NCBI GenBank assembly: GCA_015259105.1 | Contig: JABZGZ010000032.1 | Coordinates: 1-12,226, forward strand | Source of the DNA: Atopobium sp. | GTDB lineage: Bacteria > Actinomycetota > Coriobacteriia > Coriobacteriales > Atopobiaceae | Direction of reading: 5' to 3' | DNA length: 12,226 bases | Part shown: positions 1 to 6,982 of the stretch, in pieces | How positions within the stretch are numbered: position 1 is the first letter of the stretch | Layout: every line of letters begins with the position of its first letter | Position numbers and translations under genes: made by a program | The notes under the pieces: model-generated | Database searches by the model: none | What the model was told of the DNA's origin: nothing | What the model saw: the letters and a program-made list of their open reading frames with translations, nothing else

Positions 1-1
1 C

Positions 2-127
2 AAATACAACGTACTTTCACCTGCAGATGTTGACCTTACGCCGCATGTCATGCGCAGCGTCAATAAGCTTCGTCATAAACCTCAGAAGCCAGGTAAGCAG
101 CCTGAGCAGAACGGTCCCTCAAAGTAG
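2..127 (+). CDS. C-terminal end of an unidentified protein (partial)
   Basis: Forty-one codons are open from the window edge to a TAG stop at 125-127; the start lies upstream of the window. The tail is basic and rich in proline and glutamine (it ends KPGKQPEQNGPSK), which looks like a disordered C-terminus. I cannot name a family from so short a piece. The frame starting at base 3 also stays open to 138, so frame choice rests on the more protein-like composition of frame 2. No convincing terminator lies directly behind it; the hairpin at 237-276 could stop its transcription as well as that of typA, which converges on it. Confidence 0.5.
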   Translation, partial: KYNVLSPADVDLTPHVMRSVNKLRHKPQKPGKQPEQNGPSK

Positions 128-236
128 CGCCTAGCCGCAATCGAACGGTTTTAGCGGTTTTGGCGACTTGGCCGGTCTTGCGTCGCTCTTACACGCCGTT
201 TACCTGCTCTTTATTTAAAACTCACCTAAAACAAAA

Positions 237-276
237 CTGGCGAGAAACCCTTGCGGCTGCAAGTTTTTCTCGCCAG
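237..276 (-). terminator. Rho-independent terminator of typA, built from TTCTCGCCA arms
   Basis: The arms CTGGCGAGAAA (237-247) and TTTCTCGCCAG (266-276) pair perfectly over 11 bp. Inside, CTTGC/GCAAG (250-254/259-263) adds five more pairs around a GGCT loop. Read on the minus strand, the stem is followed by TTTTGTTTT, so it terminates typA, whose stop is 25 bases upstream. The + strand side is less T-rich, so termination of the converging + gene is possible but weaker. The arms contain the repeated word discussed in the findings. Confidence 0.85.
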
Positions 277-300
277 ATTGATTGTCTGTAAACGACGCTG

Positions 301-2139
301 TTACTTCTTGACCATACCGTTACGAACTGCCCACTTACGGCGCTCGGTCTCGGAAAGGATACGCTTACGCATACGGATGTTGAGTGGTGTGATCTCAACA
401 AGCTCGTCGTCCATGATGTACTCCAGAGCCTCTTCCAGCGTAAACAAGCGTGGAGGAGTCAGCTGAACTGAAATATCTGCAGTTGAAGACCTCTGGTTGC
501 CCAAAGACTTAGTGCGTGCAATGTTAACAACCATGTCGCCTGGCCTTGAACGCTCGCCAACCAACATGCCCTCGTAGCACTCAACACCTGGAGCAACAAA
601 GAGCTGGCCGCGCTCCTGGAGCGTGCCAAGCGCGTATGCTACAGCCTTCTCGGTAGACATAGAAATCATGGCGCCGTTCTGACGGCTACCAATATCACCT
701 GCAAAAGGACCGTACTCAAGGAAGGTGTGGTAGAAGACTGCGTCTCCGTGGGTAACGTTCATAACGCGCGTCTTAAGACCCATGATGCCGCGGGTTGGAA
801 TCTTGAACTCAAGGTGCGTCTGAGTCTCGCCAGTGTCCATGATGGACATGGTGCCGCCAACGTTGCCAAAGACCTCAATGACCTTGCCGGCATACTCTGG
901 ATTGCATTCAACAACGGCCTGCTCAATAGGCTCAAGTGTGTGACCCTGGGCGTCCTTCTTGAACAGAACGCGAGGACGACCAACCTGGAATTCAAAGCCC
1001 TCACGGCGCATGCTCTCCATAAGAACGGAGAGGTGAAGAATACCGCGGCCAGAAACCTCAATACCGGTCTTGTCAGGAAGCTCCTCAATGCGCATGGTGA
1101 CGTTATTCTCGCGTTCTGTCATCAGGCGCTCTTTGAGCTGACGGCCGCCAACAATGTCTCCCTCACGTCCAACAAGTGGCGAGGTAGAAGGCTCAAAAAT
1201 AATAGAAAGGGTTGGTGGATCAATCTCAATTGGATCAAGCTCAACAGGATTTTCTGGATCGGTGTAAACGTCACCAATATCAGTTTTATCAACGCCAACG
1301 ATTGCCGCAATATCACCTGCGTCAACCTCATCGCACTCCTTGCGACCCAGGTAGTCAAAGGTAAACAGCTGCTTGACCTGGCTCATAGCGCGAGAGCCAT
1401 CGTTTTTTACAACAAGAATCTTGTCACCGGTATGAACGGTTCCGGAATACACACGGCCAATACCAATACGGCCCAGGTAATCAGAGTGATCGATGGTGAC
1501 GCACTGCATAGCAAGGGGGCCATCGATATCAACATCTGGAGCTGGAAGGCCGTCGATAATCATGTCGAGAAGAGGGAACATATTGTCATTGTCGTCATTT
1601 GGATCAAGGCGAGCGTAGCCGTTAACACCAGAAGCAAAGACAACGTGTTCCATGGTGAACTCAAGCTGCTCATCGGTTGCGCCAAGGTCCATCATAAGGT
1701 CAAGAGAATCGTTGACAACAGCCTCTGGACGAGCGCCGTCGCGGTCAATCTTGTTGACAACCATCATGATAGAAAGACCTGCGTCGATAGCGTGGCGCAA
1801 AACAAAGCGCGTCTGTGGCATAGGGCCCTCAGCTGCATCGACCAGAAGAAGTGCGCCGTCAGCCATCTTCAAAACGCGTTCTACCTCGCCGCCGAAGTCA
1901 GCGTGGCCAGGGGTATCAATAACGTTGATCTTGACGCCCTTGTACTCAATAGAGATGTTCTTTGCCAGAATGGTAATTCCGCGCTCACGCTCCTGATCGT
2001 TGGAGTCCAGGATTCTTTCTTGAACCTGCTGGTTCTCGCGGAATGCATCGGTTGCCTTAAGCATCTGGTCAACCATGGTGGTTTTACCGTGGTCAACGTG
2101 GGCGATGATAGCAATATTTCTGATGTTGTCTTGACGCAT
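301..2139 (-). CDS. typA: Translational GTPase TypA/BipA
   Basis: This 612-residue protein has the usual length of TypA/BipA, a ribosome-binding GTPase of the EF-G/LepA class involved in ribosome assembly and stress or cold adaptation. The G-domain motifs are all present: P-loop AHVDHGKT (13-20), switch-I RGIT (53-56), DTPGH (75-79), NKID (129-132) and a G5-like FASG (168-171). An EF-Tu domain-2 region follows, then the EF-G-like V/C-terminal part with the TypA-typical stretch IPTRGIMGLKTRVMNVTHG. The ATG at 2137-2139 is preceded by only a weak purine-rich stretch (GAGAGATAGAG). It stands alone as a transcription unit with its own candidate promoter and terminator. The reverse strand of this gene is open for 495 codons, which I treat as a coding shadow. 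Confidence 0.97.
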   Translation of the reverse strand: MRQDNIRNIAIIAHVDHGKTTMVDQMLKATDAFRENQQVQERILDSNDQERERGITILAKNISIEYKGVKINVIDTPGHADFGGEVERVLKMADGALLLVDAAEGPMPQTRFVLRHAIDAGLSIMMVVNKIDRDGARPEAVVNDSLDLMMDLGATDEQLEFTMEHVVFASGVNGYARLDPNDDNDNMFPLLDMIIDGLPAPDVDIDGPLAMQCVTIDHSDYLGRIGIGRVYSGTVHTGDKILVVKNDGSRAMSQVKQLFTFDYLGRKECDEVDAGDIAAIVGVDKTDIGDVYTDPENPVELDPIEIDPPTLSIIFEPSTSPLVGREGDIVGGRQLKERLMTERENNVTMRIEELPDKTGIEVSGRGILHLSVLMESMRREGFEFQVGRPRVLFKKDAQGHTLEPIEQAVVECNPEYAGKVIEVFGNVGGTMSIMDTGETQTHLEFKIPTRGIMGLKTRVMNVTHGDAVFYHTFLEYGPFAGDIGSRQNGAMISMSTEKAVAYALGTLQERGQLFVAPGVECYEGMLVGERSRPGDMVVNIARTKSLGNQRSSTADISVQLTPPRLFTLEEALEYIMDDELVEITPLNIRMRKRILSETERRKWAVRNGMVKK

Positions 2140-2190
2140 AAGTCTCTATCTCTCGAAGGTATGTGTTTGGACTTGCTACTTCAGGTCCAA

Positions 2191-2219
2191 TTTTTATCAG
2201 CTTTAGAACTTTAGTGCAA
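2191..2219 (-). promoter_or_regulatory. Candidate sigma-70-type promoter of typA
   Basis: On the minus strand TTGCAC (2214-2219) is followed after 17 bases by TAAAAA (2191-2196), giving a start site near 2185 and a leader of roughly 45 bases. The -35 is good and the -10 only fair. It lies in the 127-base gap between the small upstream gene and typA. I see no clear terminator for the upstream gene, so read-through may add to typA expression. Confidence 0.45.
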
Positions 2220-2266
2220 TTACGTGCCTAGAGCGCCCAGAAATTTCAATGAACGCAGCTTTTTCA

Positions 2267-2725
2267 TTACAGAAGTGGCTCAAGCTCCCCTGCTGGAGCA
2301 GGATCAGACCACACAAACTGGTCACCTTGGCCTTTTCCGTGAACTAAAGAATATGCCGAGAAACTCTTATAGCCCTTCTCGCCAAACTCAAGAAGCACGG
2401 CATCTTCGTAACTGCCCTCTTTGAGCAGTTGAATGGCTCCCTCATATACAAGCGCATAGCGAACAGGCTCTTCGAGCCCTGCTTCTTTATCGCCCTTCTG
2501 TTTTGCTAGGTCAAACACGCGCTTATGGGCGCCCTCAAGCAGCTCCTCTGGGCCGTCATCGGAAAACTCATAGCTTGCAACCGTGCCTGCTGCATCCTCA
2601 ACTACAAGCAAAACGTTGAGTGATTGGCCATCTGCAAGCAGGTCAAACGCATCTCCAAGCAGCTCAGTTGAGAGCATATCAAGCTGGGGAGAAACTCCAT
2701 CTTTGCGCTCGTTGTTTTCGGCCAT
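2267..2725 (-). CDS. Small acidic protein of unknown function (152 aa)
   Basis: I do not recognise the family. The protein is acidic and soluble, with no signal peptide, membrane segment or cysteine. It starts with a polar stretch (MAENNERKDG), then shows alternating strand/helix patterns (SLNVLLVVED, RYALVYEGAIQLL, DAVLLEFGEKGYKSFSAYSLV). The repeated 'V/L-x-V/L-x' strands suggest a small alpha/beta fold of the kind seen in uncharacterised cytosolic housekeeping proteins. The start is supported by AAGGAG four bases before the ATG. It lies upstream of typA on the same strand, 127 bases away, and downstream of the terminator that ends the sugar operon, so it is probably its own unit. Codon use looks like its neighbours, with no sign of transfer. 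Confidence 0.8.
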   Translation of the reverse strand: MAENNERKDGVSPQLDMLSTELLGDAFDLLADGQSLNVLLVVEDAAGTVASYEFSDDGPEELLEGAHKRVFDLAKQKGDKEAGLEEPVRYALVYEGAIQLLKEGSYEDAVLLEFGEKGYKSFSAYSLVHGKGQGDQFVWSDPAPAGELEPLL

Positions 2726-2782
2726 GCCGCTCCTTAGCGTCGTTTTTGCAACTATTGCTCTCTATGATACATCGCACAAGAA

Positions 2783-2815
2783 AAGAGGTCGAAAGCAAAA
2801 AGCCTTCGACCTCTT
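2783..2815 (-). terminator. Rho-independent terminator of the PTS/GatZ-family operon
   Basis: AAGAGGTCGAA (2783-2793) and TTCGACCTCTT (2805-2815) form a perfect 11-bp stem with an 11-base loop. On the minus strand the run continues as TTTTCTTGTG, a T-rich tail. It lies 65 bases past the GatZ-family stop. A smaller stem, CTGTCA/TGACAG (2831-2836/2843-2848), lies between that stop and the terminator. Confidence 0.8.
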
Positions 2816-2880
2816 AGATTTGTCAGCTATCTGTCAAAAATCTGACAGCACGGACGTTATAACGGTAAGAGCACGAGCGC

Positions 2881-4161
2881 TTACTCTGCCAGTGCCTCGC
2901 GAATACGTGTGGTAACGCCTTCAAGCCTATAGCACTCAACATACTGGCGAAGAGGACGCTTAATGTGGTCAACCACAAAACGCTGACCATCAATGTTGAA
3001 CTGAGCAAGATTGTTGTACAGGTGCTCAGTTGCAGCCTTGACCTCCTCGTTATTGAATGCATAATGACCAGAAATATCAAGAATATCCAGCGACAGTTTG
3101 TGATCAGCCAGAATCTGCTCAACAGTCAGATTGACCTGGTCACCCACCATCCACTTGCGCCAACGCTCAGTCTCAATTGCCTTGACCAACAGGGTGTTTC
3201 TCAAGCCGGAGACCTCGTCTGCCTTCAGGAGACCTTCTTTAACCAGAAGATCCTCTACATCGCAAAGCTTCAAATATGCGCGAGTCTCCTCTGTTCCGTA
3301 CTGTGGAGCTACGTTTGAAGCGGTGACATTTGCAGGAGTGTGCTCAAGCAGCGTCACGTCATCGAGGTAGTCCGCGTTGTGCTCCTTGAGGCCAACACCG
3401 TAGCTCTTGGCCATCTCAGCAAGGCTAATGGCGGCCTCAAAATCGTAGTGGCCAACCTGCTCAGTAAGACGCGTAAGCGTTCCTGTCTGACCAACAATAA
3501 AGGTTGGCATAGGCAGACCCTTAGCAGTCAACTCGCTCTTAAGCTGCTCAATGAAGGTGTGATACTTGTCGGTAGAGGTCAAGCCACCATTTGTTTCCTC
3601 GGTACCAACCTCATAGCCAATCTCAGGAAGACCGCGAGAAACACGTTCTTTCTCGCACCACTCAATCAAATCAACCGTACGACGAAGAACCACATCAAGC
3701 GGAATAACCTTGCCAATCTCAAAAGGATCCTTTGTTGGGTCAATCATCAGCAGGTCAAAGCCGTTAAGCATATCAGCAAGATAGGACTTCTTGGCAAGCT
3801 CCATGGCCTCATCTTCTGGAAGGTGGGCGTTGCGTTCCTCATCGCGCTGCCAAGGACCACCGTGGTCACGGCAGAGATAGTACAGTCCGTCAAAACCAAC
3901 CTTCTGAGCTGCTTCAGCAATGTCTTCCGAGAAACGCTTCTGATCCCAAGAATTTACGTATCCTCCACCAAGTTCATCAAGATCTACCTGGTTTCGTGAT
4001 GCAATAAACATCAGAGGAAAATCGCAGTCTCTACCAAGTTCAAAAGCTGCCTGCAACAGGTTGGGCGACATTGGTCCAATTCCTAACAGCGTGGCGGACT
4101 TTCCTGTGTCCTGGAGCTTAAGCAACCCTTCAACAGCTTTTTTGATTGGTAGCTTTTCCAT
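2881..4161 (-). CDS. GatZ/KbaZ-family protein (class II D-tagatose-1,6-bisphosphate aldolase, non-catalytic subunit-like)
   Basis: At 426 residues it matches the length of GatZ/KbaZ, the TIM-barrel partner that stabilises and activates the catalytic aldolase subunit GatY/KbaY, which cleaves tagatose-1,6-bisphosphate to DHAP and glyceraldehyde-3-phosphate. Family landmarks appear in order but in variant form: CRDHGGPW (97-104), LMIDPT (138-143), YEVGTEETNGG (183-193), LKEHNADYL (258-266) and NVAPQYGTEE (283-292). These barrel-edge motifs carry His, Asp and Glu residues that could bind metal or phosphate. The start is supported by GGAAGGGG five bases before the ATG. It is last in an operon with PTS IIB and IIC, 129 bases after IIC, and that gap holds hairpins. 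No GatY/KbaY or tagatose-6-phosphate kinase is present, so either the partner is encoded elsewhere or the protein acts alone. Family call is firm, substrate and reaction are not. Confidence 0.85.
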   Translation of the reverse strand: MEKLPIKKAVEGLLKLQDTGKSATLLGIGPMSPNLLQAAFELGRDCDFPLMFIASRNQVDLDELGGGYVNSWDQKRFSEDIAEAAQKVGFDGLYYLCRDHGGPWQRDEERNAHLPEDEAMELAKKSYLADMLNGFDLLMIDPTKDPFEIGKVIPLDVVLRRTVDLIEWCEKERVSRGLPEIGYEVGTEETNGGLTSTDKYHTFIEQLKSELTAKGLPMPTFIVGQTGTLTRLTEQVGHYDFEAAISLAEMAKSYGVGLKEHNADYLDDVTLLEHTPANVTASNVAPQYGTEETRAYLKLCDVEDLLVKEGLLKADEVSGLRNTLLVKAIETERWRKWMVGDQVNLTVEQILADHKLSLDILDISGHYAFNNEEVKAATEHLYNNLAQFNIDGQRFVVDHIKRPLRQYVECYRLEGVTTRIREALAE

Positions 4162-4173
4162 AATTACCCCTTC

Positions 4174-4226
4174 CCAAGAGTTTTTCTTGGTAATAAGAAG
4201 GGCGTGGGGGTTGAATCCCTACGCCC
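4174..4226 (-). promoter_or_regulatory. Two hairpins between PTS IIC and the GatZ-family gene
   Basis: GGGCGTGGGG (4200-4209) pairs with CCCTACGCCC (4217-4226) over 10 bp including one G-T, with a 7-base loop. On the minus strand it is followed by TTCTTATTA, a moderate T-rich tail. A second stem, CCAAGA/TCTTGG (4174-4179/4185-4190), ends directly beside the ribosome binding site of the GatZ-family gene. The first could act as a leaky terminator or as a block to 3' exonuclease that lowers GatZ-like expression relative to the PTS genes. The second could affect ribosome access. This is inference from structure alone. Confidence 0.5.
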
Positions 4227-4290
4227 CTCTCCTTTTAACTTCAATTTTTATGGTCTAAGACCAACAGGTACATGCGTTTCTCGCCGTGTC

Positions 4291-5361
4291 TTACTTATTG
4301 TCCTCAAGCTTTGGCTTGGTAAGAACAAGAATTGCAACACCTACTGCAACACCAATTGCCATATCAAGGGTGTAGAGGGCAATGTTGTTTGTAGCTGCAG
4401 CAACAATCATGCCACCGTGAGGAACAAAGCACTCAATACCATGCCAAGCAGCAAGGCCAGCACCAACTGCAGAACCAATCATGATTGCAGGCAGGGTATG
4501 TGCAAGATCCTTAACAGCAAATGGAATTGCGCCCTCGGTAATGCCGATGAGTCCCATAAAGACTGCGGAGATACCCATCTGCCTATCAGTGTCGTCAAAC
4601 TTGCTGCGAGCAATAAGAGATGCAACACCGCAGACCAGTGGAGGAATAGCAACTGCAACACGGAATGCGCCGTTAGGACCATAGACACCTGCGGTCATAA
4701 GAGCCATGGTGAAGGTAGAAGCAGTCTTGTTAACTGGGCCACCCATATCAAATGCGGTCATAAGGCCAATTACAATGCCAAGTACAACTGCGGAGCCGCC
4801 CTGAAGGCTTGAAAGCAGGTTTGTCAGCCAGTCCATGAAGGCGCCAAGTGGAGCCGCCAAAACATAGATGTAAAGCATGCCAAGAGCAAGCGAAGACAAG
4901 CTTGGGATGATCAGAATTGGCATGATGGTACGAATGGTGTTATTAACCTTCCAGCTCTTCATCCACTGGACAAGGTAGCCAGCAGCAACGCCGAGGACCA
5001 TTGCACCCAAGAAACCAGTAGAAACCTGAACCTCGCCTACAGGAACAGGATTGCTTGCCAGGTAACCAAGGACAAAGCCAGGTGCCAGAGCAGGCTTTCC
5101 GCCCAAAGAATAGGCAATGTAAGCAGCAAGGACAGGAATCATCATCTTGATGCCGGCCATACCAATAAGGTTAAGGCTCTGCATCAAAGGATTGGTGACT
5201 TCAATACCGTCTTTTCCTGCGGTTCCTGTAGCTAGCGAGAAAGCCAAGAAGACTCCGCCAACTACGACAATAGGAATAAAGTACGAAACACCAGTGTTAA
5301 ACGCCTTTAGAAGGTCTTTTCCGACCTTGCCCAAAACTGAGGGACTCTTTTCCTCTGCCAT
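4291..5361 (-). CDS. PTS fructose-family transporter, EIIC membrane subunit
   Basis: This is the sugar-translocating membrane channel of a fructose-family phosphotransferase system, as a stand-alone 356-residue C domain. Hydrophobic segments run through most of its length. Family motifs are visible at GGKPALAPGFVLGY (87-100), TAFDMGGPVNK (202-212), GITEGAIPF (273-281) and VPHGG (313-317). I chose the ATG at 5359-5361 because AGGAG lies six bases upstream; the longer frame would need a GTG at 5394 without a ribosome binding site. It starts 44 bases after the EIIB stop and precedes the GatZ-family gene. Fructose-family EIIC proteins carry fructose, mannitol-like or related sugars, so the exact sugar cannot be read from the sequence. 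The GatZ-like neighbour makes tagatose or another ketohexose plausible. Confidence 0.92.
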   Translation of the reverse strand: MAEEKSPSVLGKVGKDLLKAFNTGVSYFIPIVVVGGVFLAFSLATGTAGKDGIEVTNPLMQSLNLIGMAGIKMMIPVLAAYIAYSLGGKPALAPGFVLGYLASNPVPVGEVQVSTGFLGAMVLGVAAGYLVQWMKSWKVNNTIRTIMPILIIPSLSSLALGMLYIYVLAAPLGAFMDWLTNLLSSLQGGSAVVLGIVIGLMTAFDMGGPVNKTASTFTMALMTAGVYGPNGAFRVAVAIPPLVCGVASLIARSKFDDTDRQMGISAVFMGLIGITEGAIPFAVKDLAHTLPAIMIGSAVGAGLAAWHGIECFVPHGGMIVAAATNNIALYTLDMAIGVAVGVAILVLTKPKLEDNK

Positions 5362-5405
5362 GGGTTTCTCCTCTCTTCTTCCTTGCGTTATCACTTACGC
5401 GCTTG

Positions 5406-5726
5406 CTACTCAGCCAGCGCAACTACCTGATCAATAACCTTTGCTGGATCTGCAATAGCAAGCGATGGATCCAGCGTAAGAACGCGACCCTCATCGCGTT
5501 TCTCGTCAAAACGCTCGTCGCCTTCAATGCCAATTGCAATGGCGAGAAGAACAACGTCGGCAGCATCAATTTCGTCCTGCTCAAGCTCGTTCTCAATACC
5601 GTAACCACCCTGAGCCTCTACCTTGAATTCATAGCCGCGACGCTGACATTCTTTCTCAATGGCCTCTTTTGCCATCCAGGTGTGAGCAATTCCAACCGTG
5701 CAAGCGCATACAGCAACGACGTTCAT
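5406..5726 (-). CDS. PTS fructose-family transporter, EIIB subunit
   Basis: This 106-residue cytosolic protein passes phosphate from EIIA to the incoming sugar at EIIC. The N-terminus VVAVCACTVGIAHTWMAKEA is the fructose-type EIIB phosphocysteine loop; by alignment to the usual ACPTGIAHT, Cys9 is the phosphorylated residue. The loop here reads CTVG instead of CPTG, and there is an extra cysteine at position 7. The middle part (VEAQGGYGIENEL) is the family's conserved VETQGSxGxENxL region. I chose the ATG at 5724-5726 because GAGAGGA lies seven bases before it; the longer frame would need a TTG at 5744. It is first in the operon, and no EIIA domain or gene occurs in the window. Confidence 0.93.
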   Translation of the reverse strand: MNVVAVCACTVGIAHTWMAKEAIEKECQRRGYEFKVEAQGGYGIENELEQDEIDAADVVLLAIAIGIEGDERFDEKRDEGRVLTLDPSLAIADPAKVIDQVVALAE

Positions 5727-5756
5727 GGTTATGTCCTCTCGCAAAGTAAGTTGTGA

Positions 5757-5771
5757 GCCCCTAAGCGGGGC
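5757..5771 (-). promoter_or_regulatory. GC hairpin in the leader of the PTS operon
   Basis: GCCCC and GGGGC pair around a TAAGC loop about 30 bases before the EIIB start codon. It is short and lacks a T-tract, so it is not a terminator. It could protect the 5' end of the transcript or be incidental. Confidence 0.3.
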
Positions 5772-5849
5772 GCACGAGCACGTCTTTTGACGACGTACGT
5801 TTCCAACTCATACTTTGCATTGTTTCAATCTTTTTTAAAAGAGGATTTC

Positions 5850-5863
5850 GGTAAACGTCTAAT
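5850..5863. promoter_or_regulatory. Second, imperfect LacI-type operator
   Basis: GGTAAACGTCTAAT matches 11 of 14 positions of the perfect palindrome centred 38 bp away and keeps the central TAAACGT core with its CG step. It overlaps the place where a -35 box of the regulator gene would lie. Two sites spaced this way fit cooperative binding or blocking of both divergent promoters. Confidence 0.5.
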
Positions 5864-5871
5864 CTACCTTG

Positions 5872-5880
5872 TGTTATGAT
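5872..5880 (+). promoter_or_regulatory. Extended -10 promoter of the LacI-family gene
   Basis: TGTTATGAT is an extended -10 element (TGn directly before TATGAT). The -35 region is poor, as is common for extended -10 promoters. The start site would fall near 5887, at the edge of the perfect palindrome, which suggests autorepression. The leader would be about 90 bases. Confidence 0.5.
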
Positions 5881-5887
5881 GAATTTT

Positions 5888-5901
5888 GTTAAACGTTTAA
5901 C
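5888..5901. promoter_or_regulatory. Perfect LacI-type operator palindrome
   Basis: GTTAAACGTTTAAC is a perfect 14-bp palindrome with the central CG typical of LacI-family operators; TT/AA outside it match again after one mismatch on each side. It sits between the divergent PTS operon and regulator gene and next to the likely regulator start site. On the minus strand TTGGTT (5899-5904) could be a -35 box with CATCAT (5876-5881) as -10 after 17 bases, which would place the palindrome inside the PTS promoter. That minus promoter is weak by sequence. The operator call rests on symmetry, location and the adjacent regulator. Confidence 0.7.
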
Positions 5902-5978
5902 CAACGTAGAATCCAGCACACTCACTAACGTTGGTATTTTGCAAGTACATTGTAAAGATTTCGGTGAAATGAGTGCCA

Positions 5979-6977
5979 ATGTCTAAGACCACTATCATTG
6001 ACCTTGCAAAATTAGCAAATGTTTCTATTGCTACCGTTTCAAATTACCTTAATGGACACTTTGAAAAGATGTCCGAAGCAACTAAGCAACGTATCAAAAA
6101 AGCAATCGAAAATACGGGATATATTCCAAGCGCCCAAGCTCAAGCAATGGTTAAGAAGAGCTCTGGAATTATTGCTGTTCTCATCTTGGACAATACTAAT
6201 GCGTGGGCAGCTCAAATGACTAACGGTATTGAAGATGCTGCTCTTGAATCTGGATATCAGACAATTATTTGCAATTCTCGTTTTGACCCCACGCTTGAAG
6301 CTGACTGGGTTGAGAAAATGCTTTCAATTGGAGCAGATGGCATGCTTATCCAGCCCACCAATCAATTCAGAGCGGTAGATAGACGAATTGCTAAAGTTGG
6401 AAAGCCCGTTGTCTACTTTGACTGCGACCTTCTTGCCCTTAATGCTTCCTGGATAAAAAGTAACCTCTATGACGGCGTTTATTCAGCTGCAACCCACTGC
6501 GTTGAACGCGGATACGAAAACTTTTTAATCATTGGTGGAGAGCCAAAAGGTCGTACCAGAATTGAACGAGAATCTGGCTTCACTGATGCCTTAGAGGCCT
6601 TAAATAAACCTCATGAGCGTCTCACCATAGAGCAAAATACGCTCTCTATCCCTGAAATCACGCAATGGCTTAACAACCACATTCTTCCATCAAAGAAAAC
6701 GCTGGTATTTGTACCAAATCAGTGGGCTCTCAAAAGTGTCTATAGCGCGCTGCATGCCTATGAAGAGGTAATTCCAGAGCAAGTTGGTCTGTTGGGATTC
6801 AATAACACTGATTGGACCGATTTACCTGCTAAAAGCATCTCAACTATTGTTGAACCCGTCTATGAAGAGGGCTACGCCGCTTGCAAGATGCTCCTTAAAA
6901 GAATCAAAGACCCCTCGCTTGAGCCCGACCACAAGTTGCTCACCTGCAAGCTTAATTGGCTCAAATCCACCATCTAA
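5979..6977 (+). CDS. LacI/GalR-family transcriptional regulator
   Basis: The 332-residue protein begins with the LacI-type helix-turn-helix (TIIDLAKLANVSIATVSNYL, about 5-24), then a hinge and a periplasmic-binding-like sugar domain ending with the family-typical VGLLGFNNTDW and later STIVEPVYEEGY. It probably senses a sugar or sugar phosphate and represses the divergent PTS/GatZ operon and itself through the palindromes at 5888-5901 and 5850-5863. The hinge deviates: the usual PNxxARxL reads PSAQAQAM (50-57), so the leucine that wedges into the central CG step is Met57. I chose the ATG at 5979; GGTGA is 11 bases upstream. A GTG at 5973 in the same frame is closer to that GGTGA and remains possible. 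Confidence 0.93.
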   Translation: MSKTTIIDLAKLANVSIATVSNYLNGHFEKMSEATKQRIKKAIENTGYIPSAQAQAMVKKSSGIIAVLILDNTNAWAAQMTNGIEDAALESGYQTIICNSRFDPTLEADWVEKMLSIGADGMLIQPTNQFRAVDRRIAKVGKPVVYFDCDLLALNASWIKSNLYDGVYSAATHCVERGYENFLIIGGEPKGRTRIERESGFTDALEALNKPHERLTIEQNTLSIPEITQWLNNHILPSKKTLVFVPNQWALKSVYSALHAYEEVIPEQVGLLGFNNTDWTDLPAKSISTIVEPVYEEGYAACKMLLKRIKDPSLEPDHKLLTCKLNWLKSTI

Positions 6978-6982
6978 CAAAA

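Noticed and set aside
727..2214. A 495-codon open frame on the + strand, antisense to typA
   Set aside because: It lies almost wholly over typA in the complementary frame, its product has no recognisable domains and an odd composition rich in Asn, Val and His, and it lacks a convincing ribosome binding site. Codon bias of typA explains the absence of stops.
3340..3999. A 219-codon + strand frame over the GatZ-family gene
   Set aside because: It is antisense to a clear family member, without supporting motif or start signal.
5362..5394. GTG start for EIIC giving eleven extra residues
   Set aside because: No ribosome binding site precedes it, and the extra codons contain the AGGAG serving the ATG at 5361.
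5727..5744. TTG start for EIIB giving six extra residues
   Set aside because: Those codons contain the ribosome binding site that serves the ATG at 5726.
5888..5901. The palindrome as a CcpA catabolite-repression (cre) site
   Set aside because: It departs from the cre consensus at fixed positions, and the adjacent LacI-family gene is the simpler partner.
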